Assembly (NCBI GenBank): GCA_021414115.1
Contig: JAIOPD010000115.1
Location: forward strand, 1 to 64,000
DNA from: Planctomycetia bacterium
GTDB lineage: Bacteria; Planctomycetota; Planctomycetia; Pirellulales; UBA1268
Direction: 5' to 3'
DNA: 64,000 bases
Positions 8,428 to 17,919 of the stretch are shown here, piece by piece. A program made the translations under genes and the position numbers. Every line of letters begins with the position of its first letter. Position 1 is the stretch's first letter. The notes below the pieces were generated by a model that ran no database searches, was not told where the DNA came from, and worked only from the letters and a program-made list of their open reading frames with translations.

Positions 8428-8467
8428 AGCCACCCGACCGAGTTCCGAGAAGGGCGGTCGGGTGGCT
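8428..8467. terminator. Bidirectional intrinsic terminator
   Basis: A 13-base perfect stem (AGCCACCCGACCG paired with CGGTCGGGTGGCT) encloses a 14-base loop. On the minus strand it is soon followed by a run of seven T, making a strong terminator for the leftward DUF167 gene. On the plus strand it follows the integrase stop by 20 bases. Confidence 0.8.
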
Positions 8468-8491
8468 TCATTGTGGAATCAATGGCGACGG

Positions 8492-8769
8492 CTATCCGAG
8501 AGCCTTCTTGATCGCCTCGTCGTCCATGCCATTGATGGCCATCACCTTGGACGGCGATGAATGACCGCTTGCCACCGCGACCGCATCAGCGGGTAGGCCG
8601 AGTCGCTCCGCGAGCAGTGACACCACGGCCTCATTGGCACGCCCTTTCTCTGGCGGTGCTGTGACCCTGATCTTGAGGGCGTCACCGAGCCAGCCCACGA
8701 TCCCGTCTCGTGATGACCCTGCACCACCTTCACCTTGAGGCGGACAGACGGTTCGGGAGCCTTCGTCAC
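8492..8769 (-). pseudogene. DUF167 (YggU-type) gene broken by a one-base frameshift
   Basis: The first frame, from a GTG at 8769, reads VRLKVKVVQG. The next frame then continues with GIVGWLGDALKIRVTAPPEK and GRANEAVVSLLAERLGLP. Together they give the normal DUF167 protein of about 92 residues, whose usual junction is VVPGASRDGIVGWLGDAL. One base is missing at about 8712-8718 in the codon after GGT, so no intact protein can be made in a single frame. Either the gene is inactive or the assembly has an error. DUF167 proteins are small and widespread, of unclear role. The gene sits between the integrase and the tRNA and may be an original neighbour of the tRNA or cargo of the element. Confidence 0.75.
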
Positions 8770-8805
8770 GGTGCCTGCGATTCCGTAAGTGTTCGCTTTT
8801 GAGGG

Positions 8806-8835
8806 CGACTCAAAAAACGACTCAAAAAACGACTC
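8806..8835 (+). repeat. 12-base tandem repeat near the tRNA
   Basis: CGACTCAAAAAA occurs twice in tandem, followed by a partial third CGACTC. Just to the right, TCGTGCGAA occurs twice (about 8933-8952) and CGCACGAG/CTCGTGCG form an inverted pair (8856-8863 and 8942-8949). Clusters of short direct and inverted repeats next to a tRNA 3' end are typical of integrase arm sites, but this role is inferred. Confidence 0.5.
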
Positions 8836-8900
8836 ACTCTATGTCCGCAGGAGCCCGCACGAGGTCGCACCGACAAAACGGCACCCCCATCAAAAGAGCA

Positions 8901-8932
8901 AGCCGTAGAAGGACTTGCGACCTCCTACGGCT
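8901..8932. terminator. Hairpin downstream of tRNA-Asn
   Basis: AGCCGTAGAAGG and CCTCCTACGGCT form a 12-base stem with one mismatch and an 8-base loop, 30 bases beyond the tRNA 3' end on the minus strand. No long T run follows, so termination is likely but not certain. Confidence 0.5.
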
Positions 8933-8962
8933 TCGTGCGAACTCGTGCGAAAAGAGCCAAAG

Positions 8963-9034
8963 CTCCCCGAGTAGGATTCGAACCTACAACCTACCGGTTA
9001 ACAGCCGGCCGCTCTACCGTTGAGCTATCGGGGA
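8963..9034 (-). tRNA. tRNA-Asn (anticodon GTT)
   Basis: The reverse strand folds as a tRNA. The acceptor stem TCCCCGA pairs with TCGGGGA, the D arm holds AGCTC..GAGC, the anticodon loop is CTGTTAA with GTT, and the T arm contains GGTTCGAATCC. The discriminator base is G, as expected for tRNA-Asn. CCA is not encoded. Its 3' end faces the integrated element, making it the probable integration target. Confidence 0.95.
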
Positions 9035-9101
9035 TCGTTTGACCGTACGGTAGCGTATTTTTTGCCCAAAATCGATACGGCTCCGCACCCGCCCGGGTAC
9101 G

Positions 9102-9539
9102 TCAGCCGTCGGCCGGATTTCGGATCTTCTCCAGGACAACGGCGTTGCCTTTGGCGTTGTATTCGATCCGGCTCATGAACGACCGCATCAGCATCACCCC
9201 GCGGCCGCTCGAGGCCTCGAGCCTCTCCTCGGAGGTGCAATCGGGAACGCTGGCCGGATCGAATCCGGCACCCTCGTCGGTGATGGCGATCCGCGCGACC
9301 CCCGGTGACACCTCGCACTCCACGTGAACCTTCTTGGCGGGGTCGAGCCGGTTGCCGTGGACGATGGCGTTGACGATCGCCTCCTCGGCCGCCAGATGAA
9401 TGGCGAAGATGTCGGAGGGAGACCATCCGTGGAGGCCAAGGTGCTCGAGCAGATCATCGGTCACCCGACGGCTCGCCCCGCGTTCGCTCGGCAGATCGAT
9501 GGAAAGCCGCCAGGCATCCGCCGCAGGTTGATCGACCAT
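9102..9539 (-). CDS. Anti-sigma factor / serine kinase (RsbW-like)
   Basis: 145 residues, a single HATPase_c_2 domain of the RsbW/SpoIIAB type. The N box is EEAIVNAIVHGN, the G1 box DEGAGFDP and the G2 region SGRGVMLMRS. These cytoplasmic kinases bind a sigma factor or other partner and phosphorylate a STAS-domain antagonist on Ser. The STAS gene lies 37 bases upstream in the same direction (9577-9933), so the two form a partner-switching pair. No sigma-factor gene is adjacent, so the target is unknown. Confidence 0.85.
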   Translation of the reverse strand: MVDQPAADAWRLSIDLPSERGASRRVTDDLLEHLGLHGWSPSDIFAIHLAAEEAIVNAIVHGNRLDPAKKVHVECEVSPGVARIAITDEGAGFDPASVPDCTSEERLEASSGRGVMLMRSFMSRIEYNAKGNAVVLEKIRNPADG

Positions 9540-9576
9540 GCGTCCACGTCACTCCCGCCCCGCATCGCGGCGGCGA

Positions 9577-9933
9577 CTATTGGAAGGCCGAGATCGCCTC
9601 GGCCTCCTCGGCACGGATGTCGAACACCTTGTTGAGCTTCGTGATCTGAAAGACCTCGAGAATCTCGGGTCGAATGTTGCTCATCTTGAGCCGGCCTTGG
9701 GCCGACTTCATCTTGCGGTCGAGCGTGATCAGCTTGCCGAGCGCCGCGCTCGAGAGGAAATCGACGTTCTCGAAGTTGAGCAGCATGCTGCGGCGGTTGT
9801 CGTGTTCGATCAGGGAGAACAGTTCCGCGCCGAGTTCCTGAATCCCGGCCTCGTCGAGAATCTTCTTGTCGACGAATCTGACGACCGTGACGTCGCCGAC
9901 CTTTGAAACGTCGATCCGCTTGTGCGAGGGCAT
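9577..9933 (-). CDS. STAS-domain anti-sigma factor antagonist
   Basis: 118 residues from the ATG at 9933. Longer starts reach into the groES control region and do not look coding. It is a single STAS domain (SpoIIAA/RsbV type), with the phosphorylatable Ser in VDFLSSAALGKL (Ser61 or Ser62). Unphosphorylated antagonist binds the kinase partner and frees its target, here most likely the product of the adjacent gene at 9102-9539. The pair is transcribed away from groES. Confidence 0.85.
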   Translation of the reverse strand: MPSHKRIDVSKVGDVTVVRFVDKKILDEAGIQELGAELFSLIEHDNRRSMLLNFENVDFLSSAALGKLITLDRKMKSAQGRLKMSNIRPEILEVFQITKLNKVFDIRAEEAEAISAFQ

Positions 9934-10383
9934 AGGCAACCTGTCGGCCTGGACGGGCGAAGACCAAATCGGTCTGCAGACTAACGGCTGGGTATCGCAT
10001 TTGCCATGCGGCGTGAACGTCCGAGCGGCCATTGGCCAACCGTTGGCAATCCCCGGCGCTACAGAGGCGTGTTTCCGGTGAGGCCGTGCGGCATGGTGCT
10101 GCCAAACTGGCAGCGTGAGTGTGGTCGGGGTCCCGGCCCATCGCGTGTCCCAATCGATGCAAAACAGCGGAAAAGTTGCCAAACCGCGGTTTCTGGTGGG
10201 AATCCCCACCGTTCCGGCGCGCCACTTGCTTTGCTCTGTGCAACCGGTCTGATTGACGGTCGCCGCGGGCAGGCCATCTGGCCTCGCGACGCGGTTCGTC
10301 ATCGTCCTTGTCAGGCAGCGCGTTGCCCGACAGAGATGTCCATCCTACAGATCCACGAGACCCAGAGATCCACGAGAGGAACC
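9934..10383. promoter_or_regulatory. groES upstream region with inverted repeats
   Basis: 450 bases between divergent genes. GCTGCCA-AAC-TGGCAGC (10098-10114) is a perfect 7-base inverted repeat. AAACCGCGGTTT (10181-10192) is a perfect 12-base palindrome. The word AGATCCACGAGA occurs twice just before the groES ribosome site. No CIRCE element (TTAGCACTC-N9-GAGTGCTAA) is present, so HrcA-type control is unlikely. The inverted repeats are candidates for another heat-shock or stress operator. Confidence 0.4.
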
Positions 10384-12316
<1,933 letters not shown>

Positions 12317-12364
12317 GCCCGGGCTCGGCTGCCGCCCGCCTCCAGGCGGCGGAAGCGATCGAAA

Positions 12365-12553
12365 TCATCGACCGGGGCGTTCTGCGGAACGCCCCGGTTT
12401 TTGTTTGGTCAGGCGGTCGAGCGGGATAAAGCCGTCGGCTCCGGCCGGGTTGGCCGGCTTGCCGCAACCCGGGGCGAGCAGCTGCCGCCAGAGGGTCCGC
12501 GCGAGCCAGACGCACGCGGCGATGGCAACGGCGATGGCGACGGCGTCTTGCAT
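12365..12553 (-). CDS. Small membrane protein following feoB
   Basis: 62 residues. The ATG lies one base after the feoB stop (TGA-G-ATG), so it is almost certainly translated with feoB. An N-terminal membrane segment (AVAIAVAIAACVWLARTLW) is followed by a basic tail containing PGCGKPAN. This matches the FeoB-associated Cys-rich membrane protein family in position and layout, though only one Cys pair region remains and the Cys-rich tail is poor. The last 15 codons run through the groEL terminator hairpin, so the true C-terminus may be functionally unimportant. Confidence 0.55.
   Translation of the reverse strand: MQDAVAIAVAIAACVWLARTLWRQLLAPGCGKPANPAGADGFIPLDRLTKQKPGRSAERPGR
12371..12406. terminator. 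Intrinsic terminator of groESL
   Basis: ACCGGGGCGTTC and GAACGCCCCGGT form a perfect 12-base stem with a TGCG tetraloop, followed by TTTTGTTT. It lies 54 bases after the groEL stop and also faces the end of the convergent feo operon. Confidence 0.9.
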
Positions 12554-12554
12554 C

Positions 12555-14627
12555 TCACCAGCCGAGAAATAGGCCAAGCCTGTAGATCGCGAAGGCGCCG
12601 AGCCAGGCCAGGACGGTCATGTAGACGAACGTCACGATGGGCCAGACCCAGGATCCCGTCTCGCGGCCGATCACGACGAGCGTGCTTGCGCATTGGGCAC
12701 ACAGTGCGAAGAACACCATGATCGACAGGGCGACCGGCAGCGTGAACACGCGGCGATTCGTACCGTCCCAGCGAGCCGCCTTGAGCCGTCGCTGGAGGAG
12801 TGTCGCCCCCTCCTCCTCGCCGGGGTCGACGTCACCGAGGTTGTAGATCACGCCCAGCGTGCCGAGCACCACCTCCCGTGCCGGAAAGCTCGCGATCGCG
12901 GCGCAGCCGATCCGCCAGTCCCAGCCCAGCGGCCGCACCACCGGCTCGATGAATCGCCCGCCGCGGCCGAGAAAACTCTGCCGCTGGGCAGCCCCCCGGC
13001 GGGCCGACTCGAGGCCTTCCGGGGTGTCGAGCGACGCACGCTCGGCGACGAGATCACCCCGCTCGGGATCATCGCTGCCGGTGGCCGCGATCTGGGATTC
13101 GAGCGTCGTACGGAGGGCGGTGACGTCGGCGTCGATGCTGCGGTCGTCGCGGGGATAGTTCATCAGGGCCCAGATCACGACGCTCACCGCGACGATCAGC
13201 GTGCCCGCATTCACGAGGAACGACCAGGCGGCCTCGCGGGCCCGCTCCAGGACCACCGCCGGCCGCGGCCATCGCCAGCCCGGCAGCTCCATCACGAACG
13301 ACTGCGGCGGCCCCCGAAACAGGGTCCGCGAGAGGACGATCGCCACGACCGCAGCCACGACCACACCCAGGGCATAGAGGCCCGTGAGCACGGCGGCCTT
13401 GAGCGGCAGCCAGGGGAGGCCCGCGGCCCGGTCGGGCACGAAGGCGCCGCAGAGCAGCAGATAGACGGGCAGTCGCGCCGAGCAGCTCATGAGCGGGGCG
13501 ACGAGGATCGTGAGCAGCCGATCACGGCGGTTCTCGATCGTGCGGGCGGCCATGATGCCCGGGATCGCGCAGGCAAAACTCGAGAGCAGCGGGATGAAGG
13601 ACTTGCCGCTGAGCCCCGCGCCGACCAAGAGCCGGTCCATGAGGAAGGCAGCCCGCGAGAGGTAGCCGCAGCCCTCCAGGACGGCGATGAACAGGAATAA
13701 GAGCGCAATCTGCGGCACGAACACGACGCTCCCCGCGACGCCCGCCAGAACGCCGTCAATGAGGAGGGACCGGACGGGGCCCGACGGGAGCAGCCCCTCC
13801 AGCAAGGCCGACAGTCCGTCCATGCCTGCCGAGATGAGGTCCATGAGCGGTGCCGCCAGCCAGAAGATCGACGCGAACATCGTGAGCATCACGGCGGCGA
13901 AAAAGAGTGTGCCCCAGAGGCGGTGCGTAAGCAGCGCGTCGATCCGGTCTTCGGTCAATCGGAGGGCAGGGCGTGACGTGCCCGAGATTCCCTCGAGCAG
14001 CCGGCCGATCGCGGCGTAGCGGGCGATCGCATCACTCGCTGCCGGCGGCCGAGTGACGCCGCTGGCCGTCGGGGCATCCGTCGCACTCAATGCGAGCGGC
14101 CGCGGTGGAGGACCGCCAATGGCATCGAGCATGCGATCGCGCACGGCCCCGATGCCCTCCCCCGTCGGCGCGGCCACGCGGACAACCGGGCAGCCGAGCC
14201 TGTGAGTCAGCTCATCGGCGTCGATCCGAATCCCGCGGCGATCGGCGACATCCGAGAGCGTCAGCGCGATGACGGCGGGCAGGCCCACTTCCAGCGCTTG
14301 CGTGGCGAGGTAGAGATTGCGTTCGAGGTTGGTCGCATCGACGACCAGGATCAGGCAGTCGGGACGCGGCACGCCGGCCATGCGGCCCTGCAGGACATCG
14401 ACCGTGACCCGCTCGTCGGGGCTCTGGGGGGCGAGGCTGTAGGTGCCCGGCAGGTCGACGAGGTCGATCTGTCGACCACGGTGCAAGAAGCGACCGACCT
14501 TCTCTTCGACGGTGACTCCGGGATAGTTGCCCACCCGCGTGGGAATCCCCGCCAACAACGTAAAGAGGGTGCTCTTGCCGACATTGGGATTGCCGAGCAA
14601 CGCCACGGTGAGAGGTCTGGGCGTCAT
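12555..14627 (-). CDS. feoB: Ferrous iron transporter FeoB
   Basis: 690 residues. The N-terminal G domain has the P-loop GNPNVGKST (12-20) and DLPGTYSL (58-65). The base-specificity motif reads TLSD (123-126) instead of the usual NxxD. The remainder is a membrane domain with the two Gate segments. The FeoB signature (LEGCGYLSRAAFLMDRLLVG, then SFACAIPGIMAARTI and PLMSCSARLPVY) is clear. FeoB brings Fe2+ across the inner membrane. feoA ends 7 bases upstream and a small membrane protein follows, giving a feoA-feoB-small gene operon behind a Fur-like site. Confidence 0.95.
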   Translation of the reverse strand: MTPRPLTVALLGNPNVGKSTLFTLLAGIPTRVGNYPGVTVEEKVGRFLHRGRQIDLVDLPGTYSLAPQSPDERVTVDVLQGRMAGVPRPDCLILVVDATNLERNLYLATQALEVGLPAVIALTLSDVADRRGIRIDADELTHRLGCPVVRVAAPTGEGIGAVRDRMLDAIGGPPPRPLALSATDAPTASGVTRPPAASDAIARYAAIGRLLEGISGTSRPALRLTEDRIDALLTHRLWGTLFFAAVMLTMFASIFWLAAPLMDLISAGMDGLSALLEGLLPSGPVRSLLIDGVLAGVAGSVVFVPQIALLFLFIAVLEGCGYLSRAAFLMDRLLVGAGLSGKSFIPLLSSFACAIPGIMAARTIENRRDRLLTILVAPLMSCSARLPVYLLLCGAFVPDRAAGLPWLPLKAAVLTGLYALGVVVAAVVAIVLSRTLFRGPPQSFVMELPGWRWPRPAVVLERAREAAWSFLVNAGTLIVAVSVVIWALMNYPRDDRSIDADVTALRTTLESQIAATGSDDPERGDLVAERASLDTPEGLESARRGAAQRQSFLGRGGRFIEPVVRPLGWDWRIGCAAIASFPAREVVLGTLGVIYNLGDVDPGEEEGATLLQRRLKAARWDGTNRRVFTLPVALSIMVFFALCAQCASTLVVIGRETGSWVWPIVTFVYMTVLAWLGAFAIYRLGLFLGW

Positions 14628-14634
14628 CCGTTGT

Positions 14635-14862
14635 TCAGCGGTCGCCGATCGAGACCCGGGCAGCCTCCTGCCGCCGGATCGAAAGGCGATAGCCGCGGAC
14701 CTCGAGTTCGAGCGGGTCGCCGAAGGGCGCTCGGCCCACGAGACGAATCTCGATGCCGGGGGTCAGCCCCATCTCCAGGAGCCGGAGCGACACCGGGTCT
14801 GCCCCATGAACGTCCTGGACGCGGACCGTGGTGCCTACGGGAATGTCGTCGAGCGAGACCAT
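14635..14862 (-). CDS. feoA: Ferrous iron transport protein FeoA
   Basis: 75 residues with one SH3-like FeoA domain (LDDIPVGTTVRVQDV, LRLLEMGLTPGIEIRLV, GDPLELEVRGYRLSIRR). FeoA is a small cytoplasmic protein that supports FeoB. The start at 14862 gives the normal family length. The open frame extends upstream antisense to bioD but that part is not coding. It is first in the feo operon, just downstream of a Fur-type inverted repeat. Confidence 0.9.
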   Translation of the reverse strand: MVSLDDIPVGTTVRVQDVHGADPVSLRLLEMGLTPGIEIRLVGRAPFGDPLELEVRGYRLSIRRQEAARVSIGDR

Positions 14863-14894
14863 GAGGAGGTGCCGGAAATGGATTGCAAGCGAGT

Positions 14895-14909
14895 TGAGAA
14901 CGAATCTCA
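14895..14909 (-). promoter_or_regulatory. Probable Fur box
   Basis: TGAGAACGAATCTCA matches the common 7-1-7 Fur site TGAGAATnATTCTCA at 12 of 14 positions and lies 33 bases before feoA. A second inverted repeat overlaps it, GAACGAA with TTCGTTC (14898-14918). Iron-dependent repression of feoAB is therefore likely. It may also affect bioD, which starts 70 bases to the right on the other strand. Confidence 0.6.
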
Positions 14910-14979
14910 AGTTCGTTCCCAGTGTAAAACAGTGGCCGTGCTGAAGCAATGACCGTGTCGGGTACGGCGTGGGATTTTG

Positions 14980-15678
14980 ATGAAGCGAGCCGGGTTGTTC
15001 GTCGTTGGCACGGATACGGGCGTGGGCAAAACGCACGTCGCCGCGGCCATCGTGCGAACGCTGGTAACCGCCGGCCGGCGGGTAGGGGTGTATAAGCCCG
15101 TCGCCAGTGGTTGCACGACCGCCGCCGACATCGCGAGCGATGCCTGGCAGCTGTGGGACGCCGCGGGACGGCCGCTCACGCCCGAAGACGTCTGTCCGCA
15201 GGTGTTTGCGGCCCCGATCGCCCCCCATCGCAGCAGCCGCCACGCCGGCCGCGAGGTCGATGAGCGACTGCTCCGCACCGGACTCGACGCCTGGTTCTCC
15301 GCAGCCGACGTCGTGGTCGTCGAGGGGGCCGGCGGACTGTTTTCGCCGGTGGGCGCTGCCACCCTCGTCAGCGACCTCGCCCGCGACTTCCGCCTGCCGC
15401 TCGTGATCGTCGACGCCGCGCGGCTCGGTGCGGTTGGACGATCGCTGGCGACGTGTCGGGCCGCCGAGGCCGAGGGCCTCGAAGTGGCCGCCGTGGTGCT
15501 CTCGCACACGACGCCGCCGACGGGAGTCGTCGCCGACCCGGCGAGCGCTGTCGCGATCGCCCGCGACAGCGCGGCCGACATCGCCAGCCGACTGCCGACG
15601 ATCCCCGTGGCGATTCTCGAACACGCCGCGAGCCGCATGCCGCCGGGCATTGACTGGGCGGCCATCGCCCGCTGTTAG
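14980..15678 (+). CDS. bioD: Dethiobiotin synthetase
   Basis: 232 residues, BioD family. It makes the ureido ring of dethiobiotin from 7,8-diaminopelargonate, CO2 and ATP in the cytoplasm. The P-loop GTDTGVGKT (10-18), the substrate region YKPVASG and VVVEGAGGLFSPV are all present. The ATG at 14980 is preferred over a TTG one codon upstream. No other biotin genes are nearby. Its TAG stop overlaps the TAA of the convergent galT gene (TTAG). Confidence 0.9.
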   Translation: MKRAGLFVVGTDTGVGKTHVAAAIVRTLVTAGRRVGVYKPVASGCTTAADIASDAWQLWDAAGRPLTPEDVCPQVFAAPIAPHRSSRHAGREVDERLLRTGLDAWFSAADVVVVEGAGGLFSPVGAATLVSDLARDFRLPLVIVDAARLGAVGRSLATCRAAEAEGLEVAAVVLSHTTPPTGVVADPASAVAIARDSAADIASRLPTIPVAILEHAASRMPPGIDWAAIARC

Positions 15679-16703
15679 CCGGTGGCGGCTTGCAGTCGCT
15701 CTGCCGCTTCGGCGGCTGGGAGGGTCGTGATGTGACAGCCGGTGCCGAGTTCAAATCCGGCCAGCTCCGTGAGTCGTGGCAGGATCTCCAGGTGCCAGTG
15801 CCACGCGGTCGCGCCACCCGCGGCGCGGATGGACCGCTCAAACGGGGCCTGGTGCAGCCACCAGTTGTAGTCACAGCCCGGCACCAGCCGTTCGAGCCGG
15901 CCGACGATGTCGCGGGTCAGGTCGGCGACCGCCATCACGCGGGCGGCCGACGCGGTATGAAAGTGCCGCTCCGGCTCCGCCACGATGATCCATGTCTCGA
16001 AGGGCTGCCGCGGGGCAGGGGGCACGAGTGCGATGAGATCGCCCGCCGTCGCGATGATCCGGCCAGCCGACCGCGCTTCCGCGAGCAGGCGACCGAAGAG
16101 GTCGCTCGTGGACTCGAGCATCGCAAGTTCGGTGCGCATCGCTGGTGGGATGACGTCGATACCGACCAACTGGCTGTGAACATGTTCGAGTGAGGCCCCT
16201 GCCCCGGGACCAGAGTTTTTAAAGACCGTGGCCCACGCGATGTCCGGCTGCTCGAAGAGCATCGCCAGTCGGCGCTGGCAGATCGTCCAGACATCACGCC
16301 ATGCGTCTGGCGTGATGGCGAGAATCGAGCGGTCGTGACAAGGGGATTCGATGACCACGTCGTGGGTGCCGTGGGCGGGGTGGCCGCCACCCGGCAGGAC
16401 CATCTCCGACGGACCCGTCAGTTGTCGATCGATCGCGATCGGATAGCGGTTGGGGACGATCCGTGCCTGCCACGCGGCAGCCGTGTCGGCGGGCGAGCGG
16501 ACGATGTCGGGTGGTGTGCGGGACTCGTTGCCCACACAGAACGGGCACCACGACGACGGATCGTCGGTGACGCCGCCGAGCGACCGGGAGAGTTCCCGGT
16601 CGTCTGGCTTGCCGCCGCGCTGGGGTGCCACGAAGACGGGACGGCCGGAGAGAGGATCCTGGCAGATGCGTGGCGCGGAATCGGTGCGTTGGTCTGGAGG
16701 CAT
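15675..16703 (-). CDS. galT: Galactose-1-phosphate uridylyltransferase family protein
   Basis: 342 residues from the ATG at 16703, which puts the family opening (ICQDPLSGRPVFVAPQR) close to the N-terminus. CPFCVGNE carries the zinc-binding Cys pair. SLEHVHSQLVG contains the catalytic His-x-His-x-Gln. AWHWHLEILPR is the second histidine cluster. It transfers UMP between UDP-glucose and galactose-1-phosphate in the Leloir pathway. No galK or galE is adjacent, so the substrate could differ (for example an ADP-glucose phosphorylase-like member). It is transcribed divergently from the peroxiredoxin gene. Confidence 0.8.
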   Translation of the reverse strand: MPPDQRTDSAPRICQDPLSGRPVFVAPQRGGKPDDRELSRSLGGVTDDPSSWCPFCVGNESRTPPDIVRSPADTAAAWQARIVPNRYPIAIDRQLTGPSEMVLPGGGHPAHGTHDVVIESPCHDRSILAITPDAWRDVWTICQRRLAMLFEQPDIAWATVFKNSGPGAGASLEHVHSQLVGIDVIPPAMRTELAMLESTSDLFGRLLAEARSAGRIIATAGDLIALVPPAPRQPFETWIIVAEPERHFHTASAARVMAVADLTRDIVGRLERLVPGCDYNWWLHQAPFERSIRAAGGATAWHWHLEILPRLTELAGFELGTGCHITTLPAAEAAERLQAATG

Positions 16704-16860
16704 GACCAGCCTAGTATGCCCGTCCGAGCCCGGGAGCGCGCTGCGGTTCATGTTGAAGGAGCGGTGCAGCACCCGTACACTCGACCCGCCAAATGCGAGC
16801 GCCCATGGGCGCGGCGAGAATCAAGAGTCGGTCCGGTCGATCCCCGTGGAGACAAGAGGC

Positions 16861-17391
16861 ATGCTCACCGTCGGCGATACATTCCCCCAGTTTTCCTGTC
16901 AGGCGTGCGTTGGCACCGGCAAAGACGACATGAAGCTGCTGTCCAATGCCGACTATGCCGGCAGGTGGGTGGTCTATTTTTTCTACCCGAAGGACTTCAC
17001 GTTCGTCTGCCCGACGGAACTCGCCGAGTTCAACAAGCAGCTCAAGGCCTTCGCCGACCGCGACACGAGTGTCGTCGGTGGCAGCACCGACAACGAGTGG
17101 TCGCACCTCGCCTGGCGGCGGAGCCATGCCGACCTGACGAACCTCGACTATCCGCTGATCGCGGCCCAGAAACTCGCCCCCGAACTCGGCATCCTGGAGA
17201 AGACCGAGGGCTACTGCCTGCGGGCCACGTTCATCGTCGATCCGCACGGCGTCATCCAGTGGGTCGACGTCAACCAGGGCCGCGTGGGCCGCAACGTCGC
17301 CGAGGTGATTCGCGTGCTCGACGCGCTGCAGAGCGACGAGCTCTGCCCGTGCAACTGGAAGAAGGGCGACCCGTACGTGAAGGTCGGCTGA
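16861..17391 (+). CDS. ahpC: Typical 2-Cys peroxiredoxin (AhpC-type)
   Basis: 176 residues. The peroxidatic Cys50 is in KDFTFVCPTELAEF, preceded by FFYPKD. The resolving Cys lies near the C-terminus in ELCPCNWKKGD (Cys162/Cys164). It reduces hydrogen peroxide and alkyl hydroperoxides in the cytoplasm. GAGACAAGAGG precedes the ATG. No ahpF is adjacent, so electrons probably come from thioredoxin. Similar peroxiredoxins usually read STDS at residues 71-74 of this protein, where it has STDNEW. The diacylglycerol kinase gene starts two bases after its stop. Confidence 0.9.
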   Translation: MLTVGDTFPQFSCQACVGTGKDDMKLLSNADYAGRWVVYFFYPKDFTFVCPTELAEFNKQLKAFADRDTSVVGGSTDNEWSHLAWRRSHADLTNLDYPLIAAQKLAPELGILEKTEGYCLRATFIVDPHGVIQWVDVNQGRVGRNVAEVIRVLDALQSDELCPCNWKKGDPYVKVG

Positions 17392-17392
17392 C

Positions 17393-17782
17393 GTGGCCCC
17401 TGCGGAACAGCATCCTGCCCCGCCGCGATCGTGGCTCCACAAGTTCGGCGACGCGTTTCGTGGACTCTTCCACGCAGTCACGAACGAGTGGAGTTTCGCG
17501 GCCCATCTGCCGGTGGCGGCCGTGGCCGTTGGCTGCGCGGCATGGTTTCGGATCAGTCCCGTGGAATGGTGCCTGGTGACGCTCGCGATCGGGGCCGTCC
17601 TGGCGGCCGAGGTTTTCAACACCTCGATCGAATCGCTGGCCAAGGCGATGGAGACCGGTCCCGATCCACGGATTGGCGTGGCCCTCGACACGGCCAGCGC
17701 CGCGGTGCTCGTGGCCGTGGGCACCGCGATCGTGGTGGGCCTTGTAATCTTCGGGCCCCGAGCCTTGGCGCTCGTCGGCTGA
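17393..17782 (+). CDS. dgkA: Diacylglycerol/undecaprenol kinase family membrane protein
   Basis: 129 residues with three membrane helices. AAEVFNTSIESLAKAMETG and ALDTASAAVLVAVG correspond to the conserved ExxNTAIE and KDxxAAAVL motifs of prokaryotic DagK. It phosphorylates diacylglycerol or undecaprenol in the inner membrane, the latter feeding wall and surface-glycan synthesis. The usual Lys before DxAxAAV is Leu here. It starts at a GTG two bases past the peroxiredoxin stop. Confidence 0.8.
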   Translation: MAPAEQHPAPPRSWLHKFGDAFRGLFHAVTNEWSFAAHLPVAAVAVGCAAWFRISPVEWCLVTLAIGAVLAAEVFNTSIESLAKAMETGPDPRIGVALDTASAAVLVAVGTAIVVGLVIFGPRALALVG

Positions 17783-17919
17783 CGCCGGCCGGCGTGGCCG
17801 GTTTTGACCGCGATTGCGATTGACCGCGGCCCCGACGTGGCCATAGCGTGTTTCGCAATCGCGGACATCGAGCGGCGCAGCCGATCCCTCGTCCGCGACC
17901 CTTCTGGAGAACGAGACCC

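Larger units (their letters stand above)
1..8962. mobile_element. Right part of an integrated genetic element next to tRNA-Asn
   Basis: This stretch has lower G+C and different codon use from the DNA right of 9,100. It holds an integrase, two small helix-turn-helix genes, a primase-like replication gene and a string of short unknown genes packed in one operon-like direction. The integrase lies at the edge nearest the 3' end of a tRNA-Asn gene, the usual layout for elements that insert in tRNA genes. No capsid, terminase, tail, relaxase or type IV secretion gene is visible, so it may be a satellite or small mobilizable element, or its other modules lie left of position 1. The right boundary is uncertain: either at 8,408-8,490 or inside the tRNA 3' end. 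No copy of the tRNA 3' end was found elsewhere in the window. Confidence 0.7.

Noticed and set aside
8806-8835. Tandem repeats as a CRISPR array
   Set aside because: The unit is 12 bases with no spacers and no cas genes are nearby.
9035-9080. ACCGTACGGT palindrome (9042-9051) upstream of tRNA-Asn as an operator
   Set aside because: A 10-base palindrome can occur by chance in GC-rich DNA, and no copies were seen elsewhere.
10006-10383. Longer start for groES
   Set aside because: The extra residues do not look like protein and include the inverted repeats; ATG at 10384 has a ribosome site and gives the family length.
14863-15624. Longer start for feoA running antisense through bioD
   Set aside because: FeoA is about 75 residues; the extension opposes a clear bioD gene.
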